Made by a program: the position numbers and the translations under genes. The notes beneath the pieces were generated by a model. The model did no database searches, was not told the origin of the DNA, and saw only the letters and a list, made by a program, of their open reading frames with translations. Shown in pieces: positions 8,156-16,320 of a DNA stretch of 64,000 nucleotides. Numbering within the stretch: position 1 is the stretch's first letter; each line of letters starts with the position of its first letter. Source of the DNA: Erysipelothrix tonsillarum DSM 14972 (GTDB taxonomy: Bacteria > Bacillota_I > Bacilli_A > Erysipelotrichales > Erysipelotrichaceae); assembly GCF_000373785.1 (NCBI RefSeq), contig NZ_KB892379.1:25916-89915 (forward strand), given 5' to 3'.

Positions 8156-8887
8156 ATGAGTGAATTAATAAATTTTAGAGATTTTGGTGGCTATCCTACA
8201 AAAGATGGACGCAAAGTAAAAAAAGGAATTTTTTATCGTTCCGGATCGTATCGTGATTTAACTGAAGCCGATCGTGCTTACATTCAATCTCTGAACATCC
8301 AAAACTTACATGATTTTAGAGAACCAACTGAACTGGATAAAGATGAGCGTAAGGAAGGACTTGCGAAGCATGTTCATAATATTTCCGCATCATTACATCT
8401 TGGCGGATTTGAGGAAGATCCAAGTGTGCCTTATACTGTTTTATCATCAGAGAGCATGATTGATTTTTATCAAAAATTACCTTTTGAAAACCCTGCCTAT
8501 CGTAATGTATTTGAAGTTCTCCAAGAAGATAACGCTGTTCCTTATTTGCATAATTGTACGGCTGGAAAAGACCGAACCGGTGTCGCCACTGCGCTTATTC
8601 AATTAGCATTAGGTATGCATGAAGATGCGATCGTTTATGATTATATGCTCTCCATGGAAGCGTATGATGCAATTTTTGAGAACGAAGTACGTCGTCTCAA
8701 GGCTGGTAGAACAGTGGAAATGTTATTATATAAAGTGCCTGGCTTAATTATAAAACCTGGTTATTTAAAAAGTGCATTTGCAGCCATCATTGAAAAGTAT
8801 GGATCATACGATGCGTATTTTGAAGCTGAGTACGGATTGGATGAAGAAAAATTGAACGCGTTACGTTATCGTTATACAGAACGATAA
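8156..8887 (+). CDS. Tyrosine-specific protein phosphatase (IphP/LipA-like)
   Basis: A 243-residue phosphatase with the Cys-based P-loop HNCTAGKDRTGVATA (Cys134, Arg140). The N-terminal NFRDFGGYPTKDGRKVKKGIFYRSG is the classic opening of the secreted or intracellular tyrosine/phosphoinositide phosphatases typified by IphP and Listeria LipA. No signal peptide is visible, so it is predicted to be cytoplasmic. The start at 8156 follows GGAGG at 8 nt; an upstream in-frame start would bury that site. Neighbours give no substrate clue. A hairpin GTTATCG/CGATAAC covers the last codons but lacks a U-tract. Confidence 0.9.
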   Translation: MSELINFRDFGGYPTKDGRKVKKGIFYRSGSYRDLTEADRAYIQSLNIQNLHDFREPTELDKDERKEGLAKHVHNISASLHLGGFEEDPSVPYTVLSSESMIDFYQKLPFENPAYRNVFEVLQEDNAVPYLHNCTAGKDRTGVATALIQLALGMHEDAIVYDYMLSMEAYDAIFENEVRRLKAGRTVEMLLYKVPGLIIKPGYLKSAFAAIIEKYGSYDAYFEAEYGLDEEKLNALRYRYTER

Positions 8888-8944
8888 CATAATCTAACAT
8901 AGTTTTAGAGTATCTATAACACAATTATTTTGTATACTCTAGTT

Positions 8945-9084
8945 GTAAGAAGAAATCTTACCTGTATGAACCTCTTCTCCAAAATATTCATATCCCCTTA
9001 TGAATAACAACAATAATATTCATACAGAATTCTTTCCCCTTAATATTAAAAAAAGACACCTTAGTTCGCTAAGGTGCTTTTTTT
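8945..9084 (+). ncRNA. Candidate small regulatory RNA with C-rich loops
   Basis: A -10-like TATACT (8933-8938) would start transcription at about 8945, the first base of a hairpin GTAAGA-agaaa-TCTTAC (8945-8961). A second element has outer arms CTGTATGAA (8962-8970) and TTCATACAG (9019-9027) enclosing ATTCATA-TCCCCT-TATGAAT (8986-9005). CCTCTTCTCC (8971-8980) and TTCTTTCCCCTT (9030-9041) are predicted single-stranded, and a terminator with a U-run ends the element at 9084. C-rich loops and linkers of this kind act as anti-Shine-Dalgarno seeds in Firmicutes sRNAs such as RsaE. The -35 is poor. Not a family I recognise by sequence. Confidence 0.5.
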
Positions 9085-9085
9085 A
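9050..9085. terminator. Bidirectional terminator for nrdG and the candidate sRNA
   Basis: CACCTTAG-ttcg-CTAAGGTG (9057-9076) has a T-run after it on the plus strand and an A-run before it that gives a U-tract on the minus strand. Confidence 0.88.
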
Positions 9086-9628
9086 TATAAAGATATCGTG
9101 AACACGTTCCGGTTGATTCGTAAACTCGTCACGGTATTTCTCAGCGATGACCGCTTCACCCATTTTAAGGGATTGGGGAACATCGATAATACGTTGGTTG
9201 GTTGAACCTCGGAATAAGGCAGCAAGGTTTTTTTTCTTTATCAAGAACCGTCCATCAATGAGGATATCAAGTTGAGAAAGTAATTTTTGAACGAAAGGAT
9301 CGCGGTGGCGTAACAATGCTTCGAATGTATAGCCGCTGTATGACCATAAGTTATAACCTTCTTGCTTTAACCGTTTTGCAATTATATAAAGTTGTTCAGC
9401 TTGAACGAAGGGTTCACCTCCTGAGAAGGTGACCCGTTTCAAATCAGCTTGAAGAATTTGATGAATGACATCATCGACATCAATGAGCTCGCCGCCCTCA
9501 AAGGGGATAGAGCGCTGGTTGTGGCAACCGGGACAGTTATGAGGGCATCCTTGAGTAAAGACAACAGAACGGATGCCTTCACCGTCAACAATTGAATCCG
9601 AGATGAATGATGCGAGTCTAATCTTCAT
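9083..9628 (-). CDS. nrdG: Anaerobic ribonucleotide reductase activating protein (radical SAM)
   Basis: A 181-residue radical SAM enzyme. The [4Fe-4S] motif CPHNCPGC (Cys28, Cys32, Cys35) has the CX3CX2C spacing, and FSGGEPF is the SAM-binding GGE motif. It generates the glycyl radical on NrdD under anaerobic conditions. Its start overlaps the nrdD stop by 11 nt, so the pair is one transcript with coupled translation. The order nrdD-nrdG is the usual one in Firmicutes. Confidence 0.96.
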   Translation of the reverse strand: MKIRLASFISDSIVDGEGIRSVVFTQGCPHNCPGCHNQRSIPFEGGELIDVDDVIHQILQADLKRVTFSGGEPFVQAEQLYIIAKRLKQEGYNLWSYSGYTFEALLRHRDPFVQKLLSQLDILIDGRFLIKKKNLAALFRGSTNQRIIDVPQSLKMGEAVIAEKYRDEFTNQPERVHDIFI

Positions 9629-11969
9629 AGCGGTGTTTTACACGGTCATGCTCTTCAGAACGTTTCGCATCATTAAAGCGGTCAAGTGTTCCAACAAGAT
9701 ATCCGGTAATGCGTCGAATTCGTTCAAAGCCATAATCGCCTTCTGTTTCCAAACGGCCACAACTTGGACATTCTTCATTGATAATTCCAGTAAATCCACA
9801 TGAAGGATCACGATCGACAGGGTGATTGATAGCGCCATAACCGATTTCGTTATCGTGCATCATTCGAACTACTTCTTCAAATGCTTCTAAGTTTTGAGTC
9901 GTATCCCCATCAAGCTCAACATATGTGATGTGTCCACCATTTGTTAAGGCGTGGTAAGGTGCTTCAAGAGCAAGTTTATCTTTTATAGAAATATCATAGT
10001 AAACAGGAATATGGAAAGAGTTCGTGTAGTAGTCTCGATCGGTAACTTCCGGAATTGAACCGAAAATTGAGCGATCAATACCCACAAATCGACCTGACAA
10101 ACCTTCTGCAGGAGTTGCGATGAGAGAGAAGTTTAACTGTTCTTCCTCTGTGTAACGATCTGCGAGGTCACGCATAAATCCAACTATTTCGAGTCCGATT
10201 TTTTGTGCTTCAGCACTCTCACCGTGATGTTCACCAGTTAAGGCTTTAAGGCATTCAGCGAGACCGATAAAACCAAATGCAAGAGAACCATGTTTCAGAA
10301 CTTTTCGTAAGTTATCCTTAGGTTTTAGATCTTTTGAATTCTTCCAAACGCCTTGGCCGAGTAAGAATTTAAAGTTAGAAACAGATTTACTGCATTGAAT
10401 TTCAAAACGTTCGAGTAATTGATCTTTAACCAATTCCATCAAATGTTCGAGTTCTTTATAAAAACCATCAAAATCTGGTTTATCATGATTTAAAATTCCG
10501 TGTTTAATCCCAAGTCTTACGAGGTTAATAGATGTAAAGCTTAAGTTACCACGTCCTGTAACTTCTTCGTGTTCAGGATCTGTAATATCGCCCATTACAC
10601 GAGTACGACATCCCATATAAGTAATTTCAGTTTCATAGCGTCCATCTTTATAATATTGTTTATTAAAAGGTGAATCTATAAATGAAAAGTTAGGGAAAAG
10701 GCGTTTTGCTGACGTTTTGATGGATAACTTGAAGAGATCGTAGTTTGGATCTTCCGGATAGTAGTTGACACCTTCTTTAATTTTGAAAATCGAAATCGGA
10801 AAAATAGGTGTTTCACCTTTTCCAAGACCTTTATCGAGTGCCTTAAGGTAATTTTCCATAACCATTCGACCTTCGGGAGAGATATCAGTACCAAAGTTAA
10901 TTGAACTGAAAGGAACTTGCGCTCCAGCACGTGAATGCATTGTATTTAAATTATGAATGAATGCTTCCATTGCTTGGAATGTGATGCGATCGGTAGTTCT
11001 CAAGGCTTTATCATAAGCTTTGTCTACGAGTGCCATTAACGTAGGATCTTTCTTCATAATCGTTTCAAATGATCGGATATCTACGGTGATTGAAGGAAGT
11101 TGATCGATATGTTTGATTACTTTATTGAAATCAACTTCGGCAAGATGTTCAGTGATTTCTAAAAAGTCATACAGTTTTTGTTTGAACTGTTTCTTAAATG
11201 TAGCAAGAACTCCAGGTGCCATATAATAATCAAAAGCAGGGATACTTTGTCCACCATGTTGATCGTTTTGATTGGATTGAATGGCAATTGCTGCAAGAGC
11301 AGCATACGATATAATATCTTTAGGTTTCCGTAAGTGACCGTGTCCGGTTGAAAAACCATTTTCAAACAACTGTTCGAGGTTGATTTGATTACAGGTTGTG
11401 GTACCCATCGGTAAAAAGTCCATGTCATGGATGTGAATTTGTCCTGCATCATGTGCTTCATAGAAATCTTCACTCATTTGATATGCTTTCGCAAACTCTT
11501 TGGAAACGGTTGATCCAAATTGAAGCATCATTCCCATGGGACTATTACCGTCGACATTCGCATTTTCGCGTTTTGAATCTTCATCGACTGCTTCTTTTTG
11601 ATTTAATTTCTCAATTGCTTTAAGAAATTTATGTTGTTTTGAAATGAAAATTTTTCGTGATTCATTGCGACGGTTACGGTATTGAGAAAACGATTCGTAA
11701 ACATCAGTATAATTCTGACGGAGTAATTCACGTTCAATTAAATCTTGAATATGCTCAATGGAAATATAATCTTCGTTGATTGCGATTTCTTCAATTTGTT
11801 TTAAGACTTCCATATAAACGTGGTTTGCATCGTCATTTGTATACTTGTTTGACTCGAGTGAATCAAACCCCTTTTTAATTGCAACTGCAATTTTTTCGCC
11901 ATTAAATTTCATTTTCTGGTTATCACGTTTTAAAATTGTGATTGTCTCTAAGTGTTCTAAACCTTCCAT
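9618..11969 (-). CDS. nrdD: Anaerobic ribonucleoside-triphosphate reductase
   Basis: A 783-residue class III ribonucleotide reductase that makes dNTPs without oxygen. Residues about 12-100 form the allosteric ATP-cone (ILKRDNQKMKFNGEKIAVAIKKGF). The barrel contains NTMHSRAGAQVPFSSINFG. The C-terminal zinc site uses DPSCGFTG and CPSCG, and the glycyl radical residue is Gly756 in RRITGYLVGTLDRFNDAKRS. GGAGGAGG precedes the ATG at a good distance. It is followed by nrdG. A perfect 10-bp hairpin lies just upstream of the Shine-Dalgarno and may regulate expression. Confidence 0.97.
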   Translation of the reverse strand: MEGLEHLETITILKRDNQKMKFNGEKIAVAIKKGFDSLESNKYTNDDANHVYMEVLKQIEEIAINEDYISIEHIQDLIERELLRQNYTDVYESFSQYRNRRNESRKIFISKQHKFLKAIEKLNQKEAVDEDSKRENANVDGNSPMGMMLQFGSTVSKEFAKAYQMSEDFYEAHDAGQIHIHDMDFLPMGTTTCNQINLEQLFENGFSTGHGHLRKPKDIISYAALAAIAIQSNQNDQHGGQSIPAFDYYMAPGVLATFKKQFKQKLYDFLEITEHLAEVDFNKVIKHIDQLPSITVDIRSFETIMKKDPTLMALVDKAYDKALRTTDRITFQAMEAFIHNLNTMHSRAGAQVPFSSINFGTDISPEGRMVMENYLKALDKGLGKGETPIFPISIFKIKEGVNYYPEDPNYDLFKLSIKTSAKRLFPNFSFIDSPFNKQYYKDGRYETEITYMGCRTRVMGDITDPEHEEVTGRGNLSFTSINLVRLGIKHGILNHDKPDFDGFYKELEHLMELVKDQLLERFEIQCSKSVSNFKFLLGQGVWKNSKDLKPKDNLRKVLKHGSLAFGFIGLAECLKALTGEHHGESAEAQKIGLEIVGFMRDLADRYTEEEQLNFSLIATPAEGLSGRFVGIDRSIFGSIPEVTDRDYYTNSFHIPVYYDISIKDKLALEAPYHALTNGGHITYVELDGDTTQNLEAFEEVVRMMHDNEIGYGAINHPVDRDPSCGFTGIINEECPSCGRLETEGDYGFERIRRITGYLVGTLDRFNDAKRSEEHDRVKHRYED

Positions 11970-11989
11970 AATGTTCCTCCTCCGATGAA

Positions 11990-12057
11990 AATATTACGGA
12001 CTTTTACCCGTAATATTCTTGTACATCTATCATACATTTTGAAAGAATGATTGCCAA
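11990..12057 (-). promoter_or_regulatory. nrdD promoter and leader hairpin
   Basis: On the minus strand TTGGCA (12057-12052), 17 bp, and TATGAT (12034-12029) form a good promoter. The transcript would begin near 12022 and almost at once enter a perfect 10-bp stem, AATATTACGG (11990-11999 on plus) with CCGTAATATT (12008-12017), loop of 8. GGAGGAGG follows 4-5 nt later. No clear NrdR box was found. Confidence 0.65.
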
Positions 12058-12226
12058 GACGAAAGGGGAGTACAAACGATTAGTACACAACTTCACAAGC
12101 AGAAACGTACAATATTTAACGGTAAACGTTATGAATTCAAGAAACATTCATGTATTTACTTGGTTTTTGGGTTATAATGCAATACATAAGAATATAAAGG
12201 CAAGATTACCTTTATAGAGTGATTAT

Positions 12227-12243
12227 CATTATGTGATATAATG
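12227..12243 (+). promoter_or_regulatory. Extended -10 promoter with inverted repeat for the small XRE gene
   Basis: TGA-TATAAT (12234-12242) is overlapped by CATTAT-gtgat-ATAATG, a perfect 6-bp inverted repeat that could be an autoregulatory operator. Confidence 0.5.
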
Positions 12244-12268
12244 AAAAAAGAAAGATAGGGGTGACGAA

Positions 12269-12475
12269 GTGATAATTGTGAGACTAGATCGGGTCATGGC
12301 AGATCGCAAAATGACGCTTAAAGAATTGTCGGAGCGTACAGGGCTATCCGAAGTGAACCTTTCGAAATTAAAAAATTCTCGTGTGAAAGCAATTCGATTC
12401 TCAACATTGAATGCAATTTGTACAGAATTAAAGTGTCAACCACGAGATATCTTGGAGTTTGTTTACGATATTTAG
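12269..12475 (+). CDS. Small Cro/CI-type helix-turn-helix regulator
   Basis: A 68-residue protein that is only a DNA-binding domain of the HTH_26/XRE type: MTLKELSERTGLSEVNLSKLKN is the helix-turn-helix, and CQPRDILEFV is the usual C-terminal helix of YozG-like regulators. The start is GTG with AGGGGTG upstream. Such genes often sit beside a DUF2975 membrane protein, but here it is alone, flanked by the divergent nrdD promoter and its own terminator. Targets unknown; self-regulation is suggested by the inverted repeat on its promoter. Confidence 0.85.
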   Translation: MIIVRLDRVMADRKMTLKELSERTGLSEVNLSKLKNSRVKAIRFSTLNAICTELKCQPRDILEFVYDI

Positions 12476-12515
12476 TGGTGAATGGGTGGGGGTTATCGAT
12501 TCGTGATACTTATTT

Positions 12516-12551
12516 AAAAACCAAGAGGGGAAATCAACTCTTGGTTTTGTT
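12516..12551 (+). terminator. Terminator of the small XRE gene
   Basis: AAAACCAAGAG and CTCTTGGTTTT form an 11-bp stem followed by GTT-rich sequence. Confidence 0.8.
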
Positions 12552-12669
12552 ATATATAAGGATAGCTGTGATATTTAAGTGATAGCAGGTCGTTAATGGA
12601 ACAGATTTATTGACTTATAAGCTCAAATAGCATAAGGTATTTTTGGTGTATGCAAGAATGAATTGTATT

Positions 12670-12697
12670 TTGCATTGAAATTTGTTAAAATTAGACT
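12670..12697 (+). promoter_or_regulatory. Possible secG promoter
   Basis: TTGCAT (12670-12675) and TAGACT (12692-12697) are 16 bp apart, about 27 nt before the secG start. A second candidate, TTGACT near 12610, has a poorer -10. Confidence 0.4.
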
Positions 12698-12723
12698 AGA
12701 AAAGATAGAAAAGGTTGGATAGT

Positions 12724-12951
12724 ATGTTAAAAGTTTTATTGCTAATCATATCTGCGGTTATAATTGTTTTATCTCTATTACAAAGTGGGAAATCAGAAGG
12801 ATTTACGGGTGCCTTTTCCGGAGGAAAAGGATTAGACTTATTCTCGAACACAAAAGAACGTGGGGCAGAGAAAGTCATTTCCAATCTCACAATGGGTGCT
12901 GGAGTTATATTCTTCGTGCTTGTTTTGTTAATCCTGAAAACACAAGGATAG
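12724..12951 (+). CDS. secG: Protein translocase subunit SecG
   Basis: A 75-residue protein with two membrane helices (about 3-20 and 53-72) and the SecG family core LLQSGKSEGFTGAFSGG between them. SecG is the small non-essential partner of SecYE in the general secretion channel. The start at ATG 12724 aligns with other SecG proteins and has AAAAGG upstream; a TTG 9 nt earlier is less likely. The order secG-rnr-smpB matches Bacillus and many other Firmicutes, although here a terminator-like hairpin separates secG from rnr. Confidence 0.92.
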   Translation: MLKVLLLIISAVIIVLSLLQSGKSEGFTGAFSGGKGLDLFSNTKERGAEKVISNLTMGAGVIFFVLVLLILKTQG

Positions 12952-12954
12952 GAG

Positions 12955-12980
12955 AAACCGCTTAAAGCGGTTTTTATTTT
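12955..12980 (+). terminator. Terminator-like hairpin between secG and rnr
   Basis: AAACCGC-ttaaa-GCGGTTT (12955-12973) followed by TTTATTTT ends directly at the rnr start codon. It fills the space where a Shine-Dalgarno would be expected, so partial termination could set the rnr level. Confidence 0.75.
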
Positions 12981-15173
12981 ATGAGTAAATATAAAAATTA
13001 TGAAGCAGTGAAGACTCAATTGGAGTCGTTAAAAGAAAAAGAATTATTGAATACGTTTATAGAGAGCGTAGTTGAAAAGAAGAAGCTGAGCGTTAATGCA
13101 ATTCATGAAGTGCTTGAAGAAATGATAGAAAGCAAAGAAGTGGTTGTTGACGGTGAGGATCTTTATTATGTCGATAACGTTAAATACGCTATTGGATCAT
13201 TCCGTGTTGTTCGTGAGTCATTCGCATTTGCGGAGACCATTAACGATTCATTCTATATAGGTCGTGATGATTTTCATGGTGCCTTAGACATGGATGATGT
13301 TTTATTTGAAATTAAGAGTAATGAAAAACGATTTGGTGTTGTAATCAAATCAATAAAGCGTAACCGCGATGTTATTTTAGGTACAATGAAAAAGGATGGG
13401 AAAAAATTATTTTTTATTCCTTATGATACTAAAATTACATTTAAGGTGGAATATGATGCTTGTAATCACGAACTTCAAGAAAATGACCGTGCAATTGGAC
13501 GGATTACTTCTGTAGGGGAACGGGTTCATGTAGATATTATTTCAGTATTAGGTCAAGCCGATGAACCTGGGATGGACGTTTTAAGTGTCCTCTTCGTTTA
13601 TGGGATTGATCATGAATTTAATGAAGAAGTATTAGAAGAAGTAAAAGCCGTTCCTGATGAAATAGATCAAGAAGAAACGAAGAATCGTATTGATCACCGC
13701 GACCAATATGTTATTACGATTGATGGTGAAGATGCAAAAGATCTTGATGATGCAATCTATATGGAAGCATTAAACGGTGGATACCGTCTTTATGTTCATA
13801 TTGCTGATGTTGGCCATTATGTTCAACCACAAACCGCTTTAGATCGTAGTGCATATGAGCGGAGTTCTTCAGTATATATGGTTGACCGCGTTGTTCCAAT
13901 GTTACCGAAAGAACTTTCAAATGGAATTTGTTCACTTCATCCGAATGTTGATCGTTTAACGATGACATGTCAAATGGATATTAGTTATTCTGGAGAAATC
14001 ATCGATTATAACGTTTATGAATCGGTAATTTGTTCGAAACGCCGTATGAGTTATAAAGAAGTAAATACTTCCAATGACCTCGCTGAAGTTCAGGATATGG
14101 TGAACATGATGCTAGAGTGTGCACGTCGACTTCAATATAAACGTTCGCAAGCAGGCCAAATCGGATTTGATAGTGCAGAAAGTCAATTTGTTATTGATCA
14201 CGAAGGAAATGTTTTAGATATATTCCTAAGAGAACGTGGTGAAGCGGAAGAAATGATTGAATCGTTTATGGTTATTGCTAACGAAGTAGTCGCACAACAT
14301 TGTCGTTATCAATCGATTCCGATTCTGTATCGTGTTCATGAAGCACCAGATCGCGAGAAGATGCAGGAACTAAGCCACACACTTCGTATTTTAGGGTATC
14401 GATTACACGGGAACCTCGAAGCAATTCGGCCTAAAGAAATTCAAAAGGCCCTTAAATTCTTTGAAGGGAAACCTGAGTACCCTGTAGTCTCACGCTTAAT
14501 GTTGCGTTCGATGACGAAAGCAAAATATAGTCAAGAACCGTTGGGACACTTTGGACTGGCGCTAGAAAACTATGCACACTTTACATCACCGATTCGACGT
14601 TATCCAGATTTATTATTACACCAACGCCTTAAACGTTACGCTGTGAAGCACGATTTCTCACACTTAGAGAAAGATGAGCAATTCACAATTGATGCGGGTT
14701 TACATGTTTCGAAAAAAGAACGCTCGATCTTAGATGCTGAACGACAAGTTGAAAAAATTAAAAAAGCACAATTTATGTCGACGAAAATCGGCGAAGAGTA
14801 TGTTGGATACATCAGTGGTATTAGTAATTTTGGTATCTTTGTGGAATTACCCAACACAGTTGAAGGCTTGATTCATGTAAGAAATCTAAATGATGATTTC
14901 TATACCTTTGATGGTCCTTCTCAAAAAATGATCGGTGAACGAACAGGCCGAACCTATTCTATCGGACAAAAATTAAAGGTTAAACTTGTTTCTGTAGATC
15001 AAATAGAACATGTTATTAATTTTGAAATTATTGGACAAAAGAAACTCAGTCGAAGAGGAAAACCGAATGAGCGTAAGGAAGGTGCAAAACCCCAAAAACG
15101 TTCAGATGATTTAAGAAAAAATGATAAGCGAAAGGGGCGAAGAATTAATGACCGTCGTCGCAAAAAATCGTAA
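12981..15173 (+). CDS. rnr: Ribonuclease R
   Basis: A 730-residue 3'-5' exoribonuclease of the RNB family that degrades structured RNA, and with SmpB/tmRNA removes defective mRNAs. Two cold-shock-like domains span roughly 70-210; the RNB domain carries the metal-binding GEDAKDLDDAIY near residues 244-256; an S1 domain lies at about 605-690 (GEEYVGYISGISNFGIFVEL). A Lys/Arg-rich tail ends the protein. The assigned ATG has no Shine-Dalgarno, because the preceding bases are the T-run of a hairpin; either translation is leader-dependent or a later start is used. smpB begins inside its last codons. Confidence 0.95.
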   Translation: MSKYKNYEAVKTQLESLKEKELLNTFIESVVEKKKLSVNAIHEVLEEMIESKEVVVDGEDLYYVDNVKYAIGSFRVVRESFAFAETINDSFYIGRDDFHGALDMDDVLFEIKSNEKRFGVVIKSIKRNRDVILGTMKKDGKKLFFIPYDTKITFKVEYDACNHELQENDRAIGRITSVGERVHVDIISVLGQADEPGMDVLSVLFVYGIDHEFNEEVLEEVKAVPDEIDQEETKNRIDHRDQYVITIDGEDAKDLDDAIYMEALNGGYRLYVHIADVGHYVQPQTALDRSAYERSSSVYMVDRVVPMLPKELSNGICSLHPNVDRLTMTCQMDISYSGEIIDYNVYESVICSKRRMSYKEVNTSNDLAEVQDMVNMMLECARRLQYKRSQAGQIGFDSAESQFVIDHEGNVLDIFLRERGEAEEMIESFMVIANEVVAQHCRYQSIPILYRVHEAPDREKMQELSHTLRILGYRLHGNLEAIRPKEIQKALKFFEGKPEYPVVSRLMLRSMTKAKYSQEPLGHFGLALENYAHFTSPIRRYPDLLLHQRLKRYAVKHDFSHLEKDEQFTIDAGLHVSKKERSILDAERQVEKIKKAQFMSTKIGEEYVGYISGISNFGIFVELPNTVEGLIHVRNLNDDFYTFDGPSQKMIGERTGRTYSIGQKLKVKLVSVDQIEHVINFEIIGQKKLSRRGKPNERKEGAKPQKRSDDLRKNDKRKGRRINDRRRKKS

Positions 15174-15588
15174 AGCATTTCATGAATATTTTATCGAAGA
15201 CCGCTATGAAGCGGGAATTGTTTTAACAGGTACTGAAATAAAATCGGTCAGACAAGGTAAAGTTCAATTAAAGGATGCGTTTATTTCAATTGTAAATGGA
15301 GAAGCTTTTATCAAAGGGATGCATATTGCACAATTTGAACAGGGTAATCGATTTAATCATGATGAAACGCGAGAACGAAAATTGCTCTTACATCAACATG
15401 AAATTGATAAATTAATCAAAGCACAACAACTCCAAGGTTATACGATTGTACCCTTGGATCTCCATCTAACCCGTGGGCGTGCTAAACTTGAAATCGCAAC
15501 TGCAAAAGGAAAACATCTTTTTGATAAGCGTCAAGTTGAAAAAGAGCGCAGTATTAAACGCGATATTGAAAAAGCTATGAAACAATAA
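15148..15588 (+). CDS. smpB: SsrA-binding protein SmpB
   Basis: A 146-residue SmpB, which delivers tmRNA to stalled ribosomes for trans-translation. VAKNRKAFHEYFIEDRYEAGIVLTGTEIKS is the canonical N-terminus, followed by the conserved basic RGRAKLEIATAKGKHLFDKR. The start at 15148 is chosen over an ATG 27 nt upstream because AAAGGGG is correctly placed and the sequence then starts like other SmpBs. It overlaps the end of rnr by 26 nt in another frame, indicating coupled expression. The tmRNA gene itself is not in this window. Confidence 0.96.
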   Translation: MTVVAKNRKAFHEYFIEDRYEAGIVLTGTEIKSVRQGKVQLKDAFISIVNGEAFIKGMHIAQFEQGNRFNHDETRERKLLLHQHEIDKLIKAQQLQGYTIVPLDLHLTRGRAKLEIATAKGKHLFDKRQVEKERSIKRDIEKAMKQ

Positions 15589-15609
15589 GGAGCAGCAATG
15601 CTTCTTTTT
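15586..15609 (+). terminator. Terminator after smpB
   Basis: GGAGCA-gcaa-TGCTTC with one G-U pair is followed by TTTTTG directly after the stop codon. Confidence 0.75.
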
Positions 15610-15667
15610 GTTAGGTTTTCTATAAATAGATGGATATTTAAACTATGTTAAGGAAACAGTACAATTA

Positions 15668-15696
15668 TTGACTTATCATTCGTTTAGTTGTACTAT
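15668..15696 (+). promoter_or_regulatory. Promoter of the LemA-DUF2207 operon
   Basis: TTGACT (15668-15673) and TACTAT (15691-15696) with a 17-bp spacer lie 27 bp before the lemA-like start. Confidence 0.75.
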
Positions 15697-15722
15697 CTAG
15701 ATAACACATGGAGGTGTTTATT

Positions 15723-16277
15723 ATGAATATTTGGATAATAATATTAATAATCGTTGCACTGATTGCGGTGTTTGCGATTTCTGCTTACAATGGATTAGTT
15801 AAGCTTCGTAATATGGTAGAGGAATCATTTTCAACCATGGACGTTTATTTGAAAAAACGTTATGACTTGATTCCTAATCTTGTTGAAACGGTTAAAGGTT
15901 ATGCAGGACATGAAAAAGAAACATTGGAAAATGTAATCGCTGCTCGAAACAAAGCTGTAAACGCTCAGGGTATGGAAGCGCAATTAGCTGCTGAAGGAGA
16001 TTTGAGTAAAACAATGGGTCGTCTATTCGCATTAACAGAAAGTTACCCAGACTTAAAAGCAAATACAAACTTTATGGATTTACAAGGTCAGTTAAAAACA
16101 ATTGAAACTGAAATTGCACAATCACGAAAATACTATAATGGAGTAACACGTCAATATAATACAAAACGCGAAACCTTCCCAACGAATATCTTCGCAAATA
16201 TGTTTGGATTTGGACGCAAACCTCTTTATGAAGTAGATAATGAGTCTGAACGACAAAACGTTAAAGTTCAGTTCTAA
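15723..16277 (+). CDS. LemA family membrane protein
   Basis: A 184-residue LemA protein: a single N-terminal membrane helix (about 2-24), then the helical LemA domain with the conserved RNMVEESFSTMDVYLKKRYDLIPNLVETVKGYAGHEKETLENVIAARN and the C-terminal YYNGVTRQYNT. The biochemical function of the family is unsettled. It is usually encoded with a DUF2207 or TPM-type membrane protein, as here. The start at 15723 has GGAGGTG 6 nt upstream; an earlier in-frame ATG would overlap that site. Confidence 0.93.
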   Translation: MNIWIIILIIVALIAVFAISAYNGLVKLRNMVEESFSTMDVYLKKRYDLIPNLVETVKGYAGHEKETLENVIAARNKAVNAQGMEAQLAAEGDLSKTMGRLFALTESYPDLKANTNFMDLQGQLKTIETEIAQSRKYYNGVTRQYNTKRETFPTNIFANMFGFGRKPLYEVDNESERQNVKVQF

Positions 16278-16279
16278 TT

Positions 16280-16302
16280 AAGGGAGGTTACTCCCTTTTT
16301 TT
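16280..16302 (+). terminator. Intra-operon terminator/attenuator
   Basis: AAGGGAG-gtta-CTCCCTT with a T-run sits between the lemA-like gene and the DUF2207 gene, just before the latter's AAGGAGG. It would lower expression of the downstream gene. Confidence 0.75.
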
Positions 16303-16320
16303 CAAAAAGGAGGAATTAAT

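Noticed and set aside
8918-8933. NrdR-box-like sequence ACACAATTATTTTGT near nrdG
   Set aside because: The spacing between half-sites is one base too long, and it lies downstream of nrdG, not at the nrdD promoter.
8902-8941. GTTTTAGAG followed by an inverted CTCTA, resembling the start of a type II CRISPR repeat and tracrRNA
   Set aside because: Only nine bases match, there is a single copy, no spacer array and no cas gene in the window; the segment is better read as promoter sequence of the candidate sRNA.
13714-14857. Long minus-strand frames inside rnr and similar frames inside other large genes
   Set aside because: They lack ribosome binding sites and recognisable protein features and lie wholly within well-identified genes.
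15589-15707. Possible tmRNA gene downstream of smpB
   Set aside because: The gap is about 120 bp, too short for tmRNA, and holds only a terminator and the next promoter.
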